DNA from: Candidatus Saccharimonadota bacterium
Lineage (GTDB): Bacteria > Patescibacteriota > Saccharimonadia > Saccharimonadales > Saccharimonadaceae
Assembly (NCBI GenBank): GCA_018064165.1
Contig: JAGOZV010000007.1
Coordinates: 1-16,603 of the forward strand
DNA length: 16,603 nt
Reading direction: 5' to 3'
The position numbers and the translations under genes were made by a program. This document shows positions 1 to 7,198 of this stretch, one piece after another. Each line of letters starts with the position of its first letter. Position 1 is the stretch's first letter. The notes below the pieces were generated by a model that was given only the letters and a program-made list of their open reading frames with translations, was not told where the DNA came from and made no database searches.

Positions 1-1233
1 GCCGCCTACTATGATGGAAAAGTCTATGTTTTAGGAGGTGCTTGTGCAAGTTCATCTGGCTCCGCTCAAGTTTCGTCTGTAACAACGACAGACTCAGGGG
101 CTGGTTTTAACTCAGACAACGTGAATCATACCGTATCACTGCCAACTACGTCTGCTGGCGATTTATTATTAATGTTCTTTAGCTACGATAGCAACGGAGA
201 TCCAACAATTACAGACCCCGACGGGACTGGTGGCTGGACAGAATTAATCGCTCAAAATAGTGCAACCAATGGTGTTATTGGCTCGGTTTGGGCAAAAGTT
301 GCCACAGGAAGTGATGGCTCATCGGTAAACTTTGTATCCTCTAACGCTCAAAGCGCCGCCACGCAAGTATATCGAATTGCGGCAAACAGCTGGTATGGTA
401 GCATTCAGGACGGCGTAGCCGTTGCCAGTGGTACAGGAGGCACAAACACTACCAGTAGGAACCCCCCTTCATTAACTACCCCTTGGGGGTCTGCAAATAA
501 CTTATGGATTGCCTATCTTGCTGGCGGCACGCACACTGGCGTATCGTCTTATCCTTCTGGATATTCAAATGGCTATCATGCGTACGGAAACACCGGAACA
601 AACGGAGCATCTGTTGCTACAGCTCGCCTAGAGAGCTCGTCTGCAACAGAAGATCCTGGCACATTTACGGTATCACCAACAAACAACCAAGGAATACCAT
701 TTACTATCGCTATTCGACCTGCTTCTCCCTCTTTAGTCTACACAGGTGCAGACGAAATCCAACAATCTGCCCTGCTTTCTCAGCCACAAATCGCCCGTTA
801 CTCTATTTTAATGGACACCGACACCGATGTTTACCCGAACGCATGGCTTATGAACGGAATTGACAACTCCGTAGGAGCAAATTGGCAGCTTAAATATCGT
901 TCCATGACGAACCCAACTACATACTGTACATCTCCCGCTATGACGAACTGGGGTCAAGAAACCGTCTTCGGCAATGTGACGCTCGGTCTACCTGGCGTCT
1001 ACATCCCTAAAAACGCTGCCGGAGTTAATACCAACTGCGCCCGATACTTCTTCTTTAATGTTTCCGTAGACAGCTCTCAGTCTTATGGCTATCCAGACGA
1101 TGTAACCAGAGGTCCTACAATTGACAGCTTAATTTTACAATTTACCGGCGATCCTTCTAAACGCTTGATGCATGGTCGCACGTTCACTAACGGCTTGCAG
1201 CAGCCAATTGACACACCATACTATGCCCAATAG
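1..1233 (+). CDS. C-terminal part of a large Kelch-repeat/beta-rich surface protein (5' end outside window)
   Basis: The frame is open from base 1, so this is the last 410 residues of a longer protein. Residues 1-13 read AAYYDGKVYVLGG, the core of a Kelch beta-propeller blade. A Ser/Thr/Gly/Asn-rich stretch follows (about residues 40-240, rich in GTGGTNTT-like runs) that looks like an extracellular beta-sandwich. The last 170 residues form another compact domain with two cysteines, near 308 and 342, and end in LMHGRTFTNGLQQPIDTPYY. I recall such endings in other large Patescibacteria surface proteins, but this is memory, not a search. No transmembrane segment is visible in this part. The next gene begins inside its 3' end (11 bp overlap), suggesting co-transcription. 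Adhesion or surface display is an inference; the Kelch call rests on one blade. Confidence 0.72.
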   Translation, partial: AAYYDGKVYVLGGACASSSGSAQVSSVTTTDSGAGFNSDNVNHTVSLPTTSAGDLLLMFFSYDSNGDPTITDPDGTGGWTELIAQNSATNGVIGSVWAKVATGSDGSSVNFVSSNAQSAATQVYRIAANSWYGSIQDGVAVASGTGGTNTTSRNPPSLTTPWGSANNLWIAYLAGGTHTGVSSYPSGYSNGYHAYGNTGTNGASVATARLESSSATEDPGTFTVSPTNNQGIPFTIAIRPASPSLVYTGADEIQQSALLSQPQIARYSILMDTDTDVYPNAWLMNGIDNSVGANWQLKYRSMTNPTTYCTSPAMTNWGQETVFGNVTLGLPGVYIPKNAAGVNTNCARYFFFNVSVDSSQSYGYPDDVTRGPTIDSLILQFTGDPSKRLMHGRTFTNGLQQPIDTPYYAQ

Positions 1234-1813
1234 ACATTCTATAAATAATTCCATTAAAAAGGCTTTCGCTAAATTAAAGCGTTTATTAAAGAAGAAAAAA
1301 ATACGCACCATTTTAATAGTTTTTATTATTGCGATAATTTGCCTAATTGCGTTGATAAAAATTAATCCATTCTCAAACACAGAAAAGACAGAGAAAGAAA
1401 ACCCCACTCTCATTACAGAACAAGATAAAACTGCTGAGGTGCCATTTTTTGAAACTTTAATACCTGCCGGAAAATCTATAGAACAACTTGGCGGGTGGAC
1501 TAGAATTAGCCCTAAAGACAAGAACGCTGTTTTTGCATTTACAGATTCTATAGACAACAATCGTATTGTAGTTGGACAACAACCATTGCCGGAAGATTTT
1601 AAAGAAGACACCGAAGAACAATTAGAAAGTTTAGCCAAAACTTATAAATCTAGCGAGAAAGTTACCGTAAATGGAACCACTATTCATATTGCTTCATCCG
1701 CTAAAGGGCCCCAGGCGGTTATTTTTGTTAAGAATGGTATATTAGTCAATATTCGTTCTAGTGTTACCTTAGCGCAAGACAAGTGGATAGACTATGTTAA
1801 TTCTTTGCAGTAA
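1223..1813 (+). CDS. Membrane-anchored protein of unknown function, single N-terminal transmembrane segment
   Basis: The start chosen is ATG 1223 (MPNRHSINNS, 196 aa). The frame can be extended upstream to 1172, but that would overlap the Kelch gene by 62 bp. Residues 1-28 are very basic (KKAFAKLKRLLKKKK). A membrane helix follows at about 29-47 (TILIVFIIAIICLIALI), so the rest probably lies outside the cytoplasm with the N terminus inside. The soluble part (about 55-196) is mixed alpha/beta and contains LIPAGKSIEQLGGWTRISP and ends in an amphipathic WIDYVNSLQ. No catalytic motif is recognised. It overlaps the surface-protein gene by 11 bp and the convergent gene by 17 bp. Partnership with the surface protein is inferred from coupling only. 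Confidence 0.7.
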   Translation: MPNRHSINNSIKKAFAKLKRLLKKKKIRTILIVFIIAIICLIALIKINPFSNTEKTEKENPTLITEQDKTAEVPFFETLIPAGKSIEQLGGWTRISPKDKNAVFAFTDSIDNNRIVVGQQPLPEDFKEDTEEQLESLAKTYKSSEKVTVNGTTIHIASSAKGPQAVIFVKNGILVNIRSSVTLAQDKWIDYVNSLQ

Positions 1814-2321
1814 CGACTAGTTCTTCGCGATGATATCCTGATTCTTTACCCAATCCGCACGTAACATCTACTGGCCATTTTCCAACCGGTCGACTGCTTT
1901 CAACCGTCCATGTCCACTGCACTACACCAAATTCGTCAGCCGGTTTTGGCAACAGCCCTGCATCCTTACTTATTTCATTGTCGTAGGTAACAGTTATACT
2001 ACAGGCAGCTTCGGGGCGAGTACGAATAGCTAATGATGCATTCCCCCCTTGTTGAACCGGTGAAGTAAACACCTGCGTAGACACGCCAACTGGGCCAGTT
2101 GGGTCTGGTTTGGGAGCTTCAACAATTTTTGGGGTTTCTTTAGCAGGTAACGGTTCAACATCTACCGTTTTTTGGCCATTTTGCCAAATAATCCAAATTA
2201 CCAATACTAGCCCCAAAACTACAAGAATTAAGAGGTTTATTATCATTACCATAACAATTTTGTTACGTTTTTTACGCAACCTTGTTTTTTGAGGCGTATC
2301 TTTTTGTTTAGCTACTTGCAT
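1797..2321 (-). CDS. Membrane-anchored protein with an extracellular beta-sandwich-like domain, unknown function
   Basis: This 174-aa protein has a Lys/Arg-rich cytoplasmic head (1-22, ending RLRKKRNK), a transmembrane helix at about 23-46, and a Pro-rich linker (about 57-75, with PAKETPKIVEAPKPDPTGP). A roughly 95-residue exported domain follows. It has two cysteines (in AACSITV and VDVTCGLG) and a W-T-W motif (VVQWTWTVESSRPVGKWPVDV), a pattern typical of small Ig-like or fibronectin-like beta-sandwiches; the cysteines could form a disulfide. It lies 13 nt downstream of the 2335-2868 gene, probably in the same transcript, and its tail overlaps the opposite-strand gene by 17 bp. The ribosome-binding site is weak (AGG about 12 nt before ATG). 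No known family is assigned. Confidence 0.72.
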   Translation of the reverse strand: MQVAKQKDTPQKTRLRKKRNKIVMVMIINLLILVVLGLVLVIWIIWQNGQKTVDVEPLPAKETPKIVEAPKPDPTGPVGVSTQVFTSPVQQGGNASLAIRTRPEAACSITVTYDNEISKDAGLLPKPADEFGVVQWTWTVESSRPVGKWPVDVTCGLGKESGYHREELVVTAKN

Positions 2322-2334
2322 TTATTAAATTTGC

Positions 2335-2868
2335 CTAATTATTTTTGTGTTGTTGAATTGTTTTAACAACATTTCCATCATTTTTTAAATTCTCGAAGAA
2401 TAGCACCTGAGAAGATTCTATAATCATGGCATCTTCAGGGCCGTGTACTTCGCTTCCAAGCTTTATTAACTCTACATCGCCACTAGAGCTTAATTGCCCA
2501 CTAGTATTAGCATCGTCGCCTGTTTTATTTTGAAGATAATAAACATCTGATAATTTATAATAGCCGTGGCCTCTAGAAAGTCTGCCAAAATACACCTGGC
2601 CATTAGTTAGAAAGACTGCCTGAAACTTGTCTTTATTAATTGGACTAGGGCTAACAGCCTGCTTAACGAAATATCCACCCACTAACATTGCAACGATAAT
2701 AACAAGACCACCAAGAAACAAGGGCCATTTACGCTTCTTTTTTGTATTCTTTTCACTCTTTACTGTTGAACTTTGCGGCGTAGCAGCTACTGCTGGCCTA
2801 TTAACTGATGTCGATGCAGTTGTTTTTGGCGCACCAGACGGATGCACCCCTCTATTCCTTACGTCCAT
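2335..2868 (-). CDS. Conserved-type membrane-anchored hypothetical protein (NGQVYFGRL family)
   Basis: This 177-aa protein has a disordered Ser/Thr/Pro/Lys head (1-47, ending KKKRKWP), a membrane helix at about 50-72 (LFLGGLVIIVAMLVGGYFV), and a roughly 95-residue exported domain. That domain contains AVFLTNGQVYFGRLSR, YYKLSDVYYLQ and ELIKLGSEVHGPEDAMII. I recall this motif series in many Saccharibacteria and other Patescibacteria proteins without an assigned function. A clean Shine-Dalgarno AGGAG (2879-2883) sits 10 nt before ATG 2868, and an extended -10 promoter lies just upstream. It is the first gene of a probable two-gene unit with 1797-2321. No enzymatic motif is seen; a role in envelope structure is a guess. 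Confidence 0.75.
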   Translation of the reverse strand: MDVRNRGVHPSGAPKTTASTSVNRPAVAATPQSSTVKSEKNTKKKRKWPLFLGGLVIIVAMLVGGYFVKQAVSPSPINKDKFQAVFLTNGQVYFGRLSRGHGYYKLSDVYYLQNKTGDDANTSGQLSSSGDVELIKLGSEVHGPEDAMIIESSQVLFFENLKNDGNVVKTIQQHKNN

Positions 2869-2902
2869 AATTTAAAAACTCCTAAAAAATGCTTCTCTAT
2901 AA

Positions 2903-2911
2903 ATTATAGCA
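2903..2911 (-). promoter_or_regulatory. Extended -10 promoter for the 2868/2321 gene pair
   Basis: On the minus strand TGCTATAAT is a perfect -10 (TATAAT, 2903-2908) with the TGn extension. No good -35 lies at 16-18 nt, as is common for extended -10 promoters. The expected transcription start near 2896 gives a leader of about 28 nt that carries the AGGAG site. Confidence 0.6.
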
Positions 2912-2920
2912 TAAGCAAGT

Positions 2921-3172
2921 CTATCTAGACCACGGAATATGTATTCTTAATGGACCGGTAAATTCCTGCCCGTTAATTATACAAGTGCGCCCGCTTACAT
3001 AGCCGTTTGCCGAAACGCAATCGTCGTAGCTAGTTACTGTTTCAATAATTGGCTCCGCCATTACAAACACCCCAAAAGAAAGTAACACAATAACGATAGC
3101 CATTAAATAAACTGCTAATTTTTTTATAGGGCTTTTGGCTAATTCATTTTTCAATTTTTTGCATTTATTCAT
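2921..3172 (-). CDS. Small secreted or membrane-anchored protein with a two-cysteine motif
   Basis: This 83-aa protein has a basic N terminus (MNKCKKLKNELAKSPIKK), a hydrophobic helix at about 18-39 (LAVYLMAIVIVLLSFGVFVMA) and a roughly 40-residue exported tail. The tail reads SYDDCVSANGYVSGRTCIINGQEFTGP. It resembles a short motif I recall as frequent in Patescibacteria exported proteins (Cys, about 10 residues, a second Cys, then a Gly and an aromatic residue), where the cysteines probably form a disulfide. MAEP at the helix end could be a signal-peptidase site, so either release or anchoring is possible. The start codon sits only 6 nt after a perfect -10 box, so the mRNA is probably leaderless. 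Function is unknown. Confidence 0.65.
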   Translation of the reverse strand: MNKCKKLKNELAKSPIKKLAVYLMAIVIVLLSFGVFVMAEPIIETVTSYDDCVSANGYVSGRTCIINGQEFTGPLRIHIPWSR

Positions 3173-3178
3173 ACCTAT

Positions 3179-3187
3179 ATTATACCA
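3179..3187 (-). promoter_or_regulatory. Extended -10 promoter immediately before the 3172 start codon
   Basis: On the minus strand TGGTATAAT carries a perfect TATAAT (3179-3184) with the TGn extension. Only 6 nt separate it from ATG 3172, so the predicted transcription start is at or within a base or two of the A of ATG. No -35 match is seen. Confidence 0.6.
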
Positions 3188-3215
3188 CTAAGAACTATAA
3201 AGAATTCATATTACA

Positions 3216-3248
3216 ATAAAAATGCCCTCGATTATTAAAACCAAGGGC
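3216..3248 (-). terminator. Rho-independent terminator of the coiled-coil protein gene
   Basis: Read on the minus strand, GCCCTTGG (3248-3241) pairs with TCGAGGGC (3231-3224) as an 8-bp stem with two G-U pairs and a 9-nt loop. ATTTTTATT follows (3223-3215). It begins 3 nt after the stop codon at 3252. Confidence 0.7.
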
Positions 3249-3251
3249 TAT

Positions 3252-3878
3252 CTACTCCTTTCGTAGATCAATTACAAAATTGTGAATACCGCGCGATTTA
3301 AAAGGAGGCCTTGCATAGGTTACTTTGTTGGCACTGTTCATTACATAATGACCATGCCATTCACCTAAAGGCCAACCCACTCCGCCAAAGAAGATGTTAG
3401 TGAATCCCTCATCGTCTTTGTATACAATGACATCATATAAATATTTTTCTGGTACGCCTGCCATTTCTGCTATCAGCTTGTATTCTTCTTTTTTGATATC
3501 ATTAAGCCGATGCAAATAGTCTAATCTACAAGCATACAACAAACTGGCTTCGTCAAATACTTTTTGGGTTTCTATTAACTTTCTTTTAAGGCTCCTTCGT
3601 CGTTTTTCAAACTCCTTTATTGCCTCTTTGTTCTGCCTTATTTCATCGTCCAATTTAGCTGAACGCTGAATAGCTTCTTCGTAAGAGAGTTCGTATTGGT
3701 TCTTCTTGGGGGATTGGAGACGTTTCTCCCTTCCAATCAGCCTGTCACGCGCGTCATTTAAGGCACGTCGATTAGTTTGCTCTTCGTATTTTATTGAATC
3801 TCTTAGAGCTTCTCTAATGCGGAATGTCTCATTTATTACACTCTTATACTTTTCGAGTTTCTCGTCCCATACCCACAA
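3252..3878 (-). CDS. Coiled-coil protein with a conserved-looking Gly/His-rich C-terminal domain, unknown function
   Basis: I choose TTG 3878 as start (MWVWDEKLEKYK, 208 aa). The in-frame GTG at 3887 lies inside the ribosome-binding site, while GAGGTGAT sits at ideal distance from the TTG. Residues about 10-120 are highly charged and heptad-like (EALRDSIKYEEQTNRR, REKRLQSPKK, EAIKEFEKRRRSLKRKL), predicting long helices or a coiled coil. The last 60 residues form a separate domain: DVIVYKDDEGFTNIFFGG, then WHGHYVMNSANKVTYARPP and HNFVIDL. There is no signal peptide or membrane segment, so it is likely cytoplasmic. I cannot name the C-terminal domain. It is transcribed alone, between its own promoter and terminator. 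Confidence 0.72.
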   Translation of the reverse strand: MWVWDEKLEKYKSVINETFRIREALRDSIKYEEQTNRRALNDARDRLIGREKRLQSPKKNQYELSYEEAIQRSAKLDDEIRQNKEAIKEFEKRRRSLKRKLIETQKVFDEASLLYACRLDYLHRLNDIKKEEYKLIAEMAGVPEKYLYDVIVYKDDEGFTNIFFGGVGWPLGEWHGHYVMNSANKVTYARPPFKSRGIHNFVIDLRKE

Positions 3879-3882
3879 GGTA

Positions 3883-3890
3883 ATCACCTC
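3883..3890 (-). promoter_or_regulatory. Extended ribosome-binding site that decides a TTG start
   Basis: GAGGTGAT on the minus strand is complementary over 8 nt to the universal 16S rRNA 3' end (ATCACCTC). Its GAGG core ends 8 nt before TTG 3878, while the competing GTG 3887 overlaps the site itself and could not be read by the same ribosome contact. Confidence 0.65.
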
Positions 3891-3951
3891 ATTTCGTTTT
3901 GTCTAGATTTAAAAGAGCATTTCCCACACGAGTATGTGCAGAGTAATTTAT

Positions 3952-3980
3952 ATTATAACAGTTTTTTATAGATATTACAA
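3952..3980 (-). promoter_or_regulatory. Sigma70-type promoter of the coiled-coil protein gene
   Basis: On the minus strand TTGTAA (3975-3980), a 17-nt spacer and TATAAT (3952-3957) are present. The -10 is also extended by TGT. The predicted start near 3945 gives a leader of about 65 nt. Confidence 0.75.
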
Positions 3981-3981
3981 G

Positions 3982-4013
3982 CTAAATGAGTGGTTCTACC
4001 TATTTTCATTTAG
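3982..4013 (-). other. Inverted repeat across the stop codon of the permease gene
   Basis: CTAAATGA and TCATTTAG are perfect 8-bp arms (3982-3989 and 4006-4013) around 16 nt, within which GGT/ACC could extend the fold. The TAA stop (4010-4012) is inside one arm. No T-run follows on either strand, so it is not a standard terminator; an mRNA 3'-end stabiliser is possible. Confidence 0.35.
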
Positions 4014-6394
4014 TCGCTAGATTTTAGCGCCTTTATCATATCAACGTTTCTTAATTTAATATGTGTTGAAAAAGATACGATTGCCGTGAAAAAAATTGTC
4101 CCTAGCGTTGCAATTAAATATCCTTGCCAGTGTATAACAAATGGAAAAGATAGCTGATCGGACGACGCTACAACCAGAATAAACCATGTTAGCACGTTGC
4201 CAATAACATAGCCTAAAAGAATTCCAATAATTGTAAAAATAACATTTTCTCTTACGATATACATCGTTACTTCACTATTGTAAAAACCAAGTACACGCAA
4301 AGTCGACAATTCTCGCTGTCGTTCTAAAATATTTATTGCCGTTAAATTATACAGAACAACAAAGGCTAACACCCCAGAAAGAATAATAAATATTAGCACA
4401 ACTGGGCTAAAACTTTGTGTCATTCTGTCTTGTTTTTCAATTTGACTACTTGTTAATGAAACAGAACTTACATTTCCTGTAGAGATTAAATCTTCTGCAA
4501 ACTTTTTCTCTGCCTTTACACTTGAGTTTGGAATTTTAACTAAATAAGCATTTTGCAATAATTCTTGATTCATTATTTTTTGAGCGTAATTCTTAGTCGC
4601 AATTATATAATGTCCCATGTAATTATTCATGATTCCTGAAATTTTAAGATCATACTTTTCGCCATTCACATCTTTTACGGAAATTTTATCTCCTGGATTT
4701 ATATTGTAAAGACTAGCAAGTTTTCGCCCTATTACCACACCATTGTCAGTAGGATAAATATTTTTTTCATCTGTCGTTCTCATATTAAAGAAAGCACTAA
4801 AATCTTTAACATTATTCGTTGCAAAGAAAGTAACTGTTTGCAGCGCAACGTCGTCGCTTTCAGTAGTTAACTGGTTCATGAAAACAGGTTCGATCGAAAT
4901 TTCAGAATTATTTTTTAGTTTATTCTGCACTTCTTCACGCCCAGTGCTATTAATATTTTTATTCAAAGAAACGATCGCCTGATATTTTACAACGTTGGTT
5001 GTTTCGTACGATGCAGTTTCGCCAATAGAATCTCTTAGACCAAAACCAGCTAGCATTAAACCGGTGCAGCCAGCGATGCCCAAAACAGTTAATACCATTC
5101 GGGATTTATAGCGAGCAATATTACGATAAGTAATTTTTTGATTAAAATTTAGTTTAGACCACAATGCCGGAAAACGTTCCAAAAAGACAGATTTACCCAT
5201 TTTTGGGGCCTTCATGGCCAAAAGTGACGTTGGCTTTTCTTTCAAAGTTCCCCATAGAGAAATGATTGAAGCGCCCAAAGTTACTATTATTGTGGCTGCA
5301 ACAGATATAACTATTGGCCACACATAAAAACTTGTGGTGTAATTTGTAAAAATGTATTGCCCCTCTAGCATCGAAAAAACAGCTAGTGGCAGCAAGTATG
5401 TGCCAATTAAAATTCCGCCTAATAGGCCCACCGCAGCCACAAATAACGAAAATATTACGTACTTTCTAAATATTTCTCTGTTTTTATAGCCTAAAGATTT
5501 AAGTGTGCCAATTTCCTGCCGATTTTCTTCCACAAACCTAACCATTGCCGTAAAAGTAATTAACCCAGCAATAAAGAAGAAAAATACGGGGAAAACATTT
5601 CCTATTAAATCTATCCTGCTCGACAAGCCTTCGTAGTCACCATATCCAGGATCGCTGGTTTGATTATTGACTATAAAATTATTATCATCTAAAACATTCT
5701 CTATTTCATTAATTTTATTTTTTACTTCATCTTTATATTCTTGTGATGTAGTTTTTTTATTTGTTAATGACGAGAAAGAAATAGTTGCCGTAGAAAAGTT
5801 TGGTAACGCAAAAGCACTTTTTGGAACTACAAAGAAACCGTCTAAACGACCACCGCCAATAGATGAAGGGCCGCGCTCGCTATTGGCAATAAAGGAAGGT
5901 GAATTAACATAACCCACGACCCTGAATTTGTCCTCTTTCAATGCGGGACTATTTATTTTTACATAACTATTAAGCGGATAATCCTCTTTTAACCTGTTGT
6001 CTATTGCAATTTCGTCGTCTTCAGCCGGCGCTTTACCCTCTACTACATGAAGCCGATTATGCTTACCGTTATTATTATACGAGATAAGTTGAATAGTATT
6101 ACCAGTTTCTTCGTCCGCAAAAGGTATACTATAGCCAAACTCTACATTTGCATCTTGTATATTCTTAAGCTTATTTTTATCTTCTTCAGAAAAACCATTT
6201 AAAGCTGTTACTTGCACATCGGATAAATTATATTTTCTGTAATAACTATCCATAGTGTTTTCTAAATTTGGGCCAACAGCTTTAATACCAACAAAAAGTA
6301 ACACGCCCATCATAATAATTAATATTATAGAAAGCATTCTGCCAGGTGCTTTAAAAATATCACGGAAAGTAGATTTTAAATAAGCGCCTTTCAT
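4010..6394 (-). CDS. FtsX/MacB-type ABC transporter permease, two-domain
   Basis: This 794-aa protein has the layout of large FtsX-family permeases. It has a first membrane helix at about 20-40 and a roughly 220-residue extracellular domain. A first FtsX block follows (helices near 265-285, 312-340, 357-382) with the signature ENRQEIGTLKSLGYKNREI at 290-308. A fifth helix (about 431-452), a second extracellular domain (about 455-665) and a second FtsX block (three helices at about 668-780) containing ERQRELSTLRVLGF complete it. The partner ATPase ends 4 nt upstream, so the two are translationally coupled. In known relatives these complexes do not pump through a channel but extract lipoproteins, peptides or antibiotics from the outer leaflet, or act mechanically. 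The substrate here cannot be read from sequence. No MacA-like adaptor gene is adjacent. Confidence 0.9.
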   Translation of the reverse strand: MKGAYLKSTFRDIFKAPGRMLSIILIIMMGVLLFVGIKAVGPNLENTMDSYYRKYNLSDVQVTALNGFSEEDKNKLKNIQDANVEFGYSIPFADEETGNTIQLISYNNNGKHNRLHVVEGKAPAEDDEIAIDNRLKEDYPLNSYVKINSPALKEDKFRVVGYVNSPSFIANSERGPSSIGGGRLDGFFVVPKSAFALPNFSTATISFSSLTNKKTTSQEYKDEVKNKINEIENVLDDNNFIVNNQTSDPGYGDYEGLSSRIDLIGNVFPVFFFFIAGLITFTAMVRFVEENRQEIGTLKSLGYKNREIFRKYVIFSLFVAAVGLLGGILIGTYLLPLAVFSMLEGQYIFTNYTTSFYVWPIVISVAATIIVTLGASIISLWGTLKEKPTSLLAMKAPKMGKSVFLERFPALWSKLNFNQKITYRNIARYKSRMVLTVLGIAGCTGLMLAGFGLRDSIGETASYETTNVVKYQAIVSLNKNINSTGREEVQNKLKNNSEISIEPVFMNQLTTESDDVALQTVTFFATNNVKDFSAFFNMRTTDEKNIYPTDNGVVIGRKLASLYNINPGDKISVKDVNGEKYDLKISGIMNNYMGHYIIATKNYAQKIMNQELLQNAYLVKIPNSSVKAEKKFAEDLISTGNVSSVSLTSSQIEKQDRMTQSFSPVVLIFIILSGVLAFVVLYNLTAINILERQRELSTLRVLGFYNSEVTMYIVRENVIFTIIGILLGYVIGNVLTWFILVVASSDQLSFPFVIHWQGYLIATLGTIFFTAIVSFSTHIKLRNVDMIKALKSSD

Positions 6395-6398
6395 TTTT

Positions 6399-7100
6399 CT
6401 ACCATTCTATTTCGTCTACTGAAATGGGTTTTTCATTTTTTTCAATTTTTTGTACCTTCGCATCGTTAACGTGAATTACTTTATCGGCCATAGGTGCTAT
6501 TGCAGAATTGTGTGTAATTATAATTACAGTTTTTCCCAATTTATGGCTTGTTTCTTGTAACAATTTTAAAATTTGTTTACCTGTTTTAAAATCCAGGGCA
6601 CCAGTTGGCTCGTCGCATAAAAGGAGTTTCGGGTTTTTTGCTAAAGCCCTGGCAATGGCCACCCTTTGCTGCTCACCACCAGAAAGTTCAGCTGGAAAAT
6701 TATCCATTCTTTCACTTAGCCCAACCTGCCTAAGTACGCTTTTAGGACTTAAGGCTTTTGGAGCAACAGCAGTGGCAAGCTCTACATTTTCTTTAGCGGT
6801 TAAGTTTTGCACCAAATTATAAAATTGAAAAACAAAACCAACTTCTGTTCGCCGATATTTTGTAAGTTGTTTTTCATTATATTTTTCAACGTGTTTTCCA
6901 TCTACAATTATTTCGCCAGACGTTGGCGTGTCCATGCCACCTAAAATATTTAGAAGGGTAGATTTACCAGCGCCACTTGGACCCAAAATAATCACAAGTT
7001 CACCCTTATCTACGTTAAAGCTAATGTCGTTGTTAGCTAAAACGCTTCCCGAGCCACCAGAATATTTTTTATATTCGTTTTTTACGTCTATAAAAGCCAT
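6399..7100 (-). CDS. ABC transporter ATP-binding protein (MacB/LolD type)
   Basis: This 233-aa ATPase is complete. It has Walker A GPSGAGKST (40-48), Q-loop Gln92 in FVFQFYNL, signature LSGGEQQ (139-145), Walker B LLLCDE (159-164) with the catalytic Glu164 followed by PTGALD, and switch His197 in IITHN. FQFYNL and DEPTGALD are typical of the MacB/LolD/FtsE-like subfamily that pairs with FtsX-type permeases, which matches the downstream gene. It powers that permease by ATP hydrolysis at the inner face of the membrane. A strong AGGAGG (7115-7120) lies 14 nt before the ATG, a longer spacing than usual, but no better start codon lies between. The gap to metK (98 nt) shows no convincing promoter or terminator, so co-transcription with metK is open. 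Confidence 0.95.
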   Translation of the reverse strand: MAFIDVKNEYKKYSGGSGSVLANNDISFNVDKGELVIILGPSGAGKSTLLNILGGMDTPTSGEIIVDGKHVEKYNEKQLTKYRRTEVGFVFQFYNLVQNLTAKENVELATAVAPKALSPKSVLRQVGLSERMDNFPAELSGGEQQRVAIARALAKNPKLLLCDEPTGALDFKTGKQILKLLQETSHKLGKTVIIITHNSAIAPMADKVIHVNDAKVQKIEKNEKPISVDEIEW

Positions 7101-7120
7101 CGTTATTCTTTGCGCCTCCT

Positions 7121-7134
7121 ATCTACTATCTACT
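7121..7134 (-). repeat. Short tandem repeat before the ABC ATPase ribosome-binding site
   Basis: Two copies of ATCTACT stand head to tail (7121-7127, 7128-7134), directly upstream of AGGAGG on the transcribed strand. It could be a regulator site or chance. Nothing else is recognisable in 7101-7198. Confidence 0.3.
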
Positions 7135-7198
7135 ATACCCAAAAAAATGAAGAGGGCATAATTAATTTTGTAAATGATGACGGCTCGTTTTTTATTAA

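Noticed and set aside
504..863. 119-aa open frame rich in Cys/Trp/Arg within the Kelch protein gene
   Set aside because: Alternate-frame shadow of a clearly coding region whose frame is open from base 1.
7139..7198. Terminator or promoter between metK and the ABC ATPase
   Set aside because: No GC-rich stem followed by T-run on the minus strand and no -35/-10 pair at acceptable spacing; only a TATAGT without partner.
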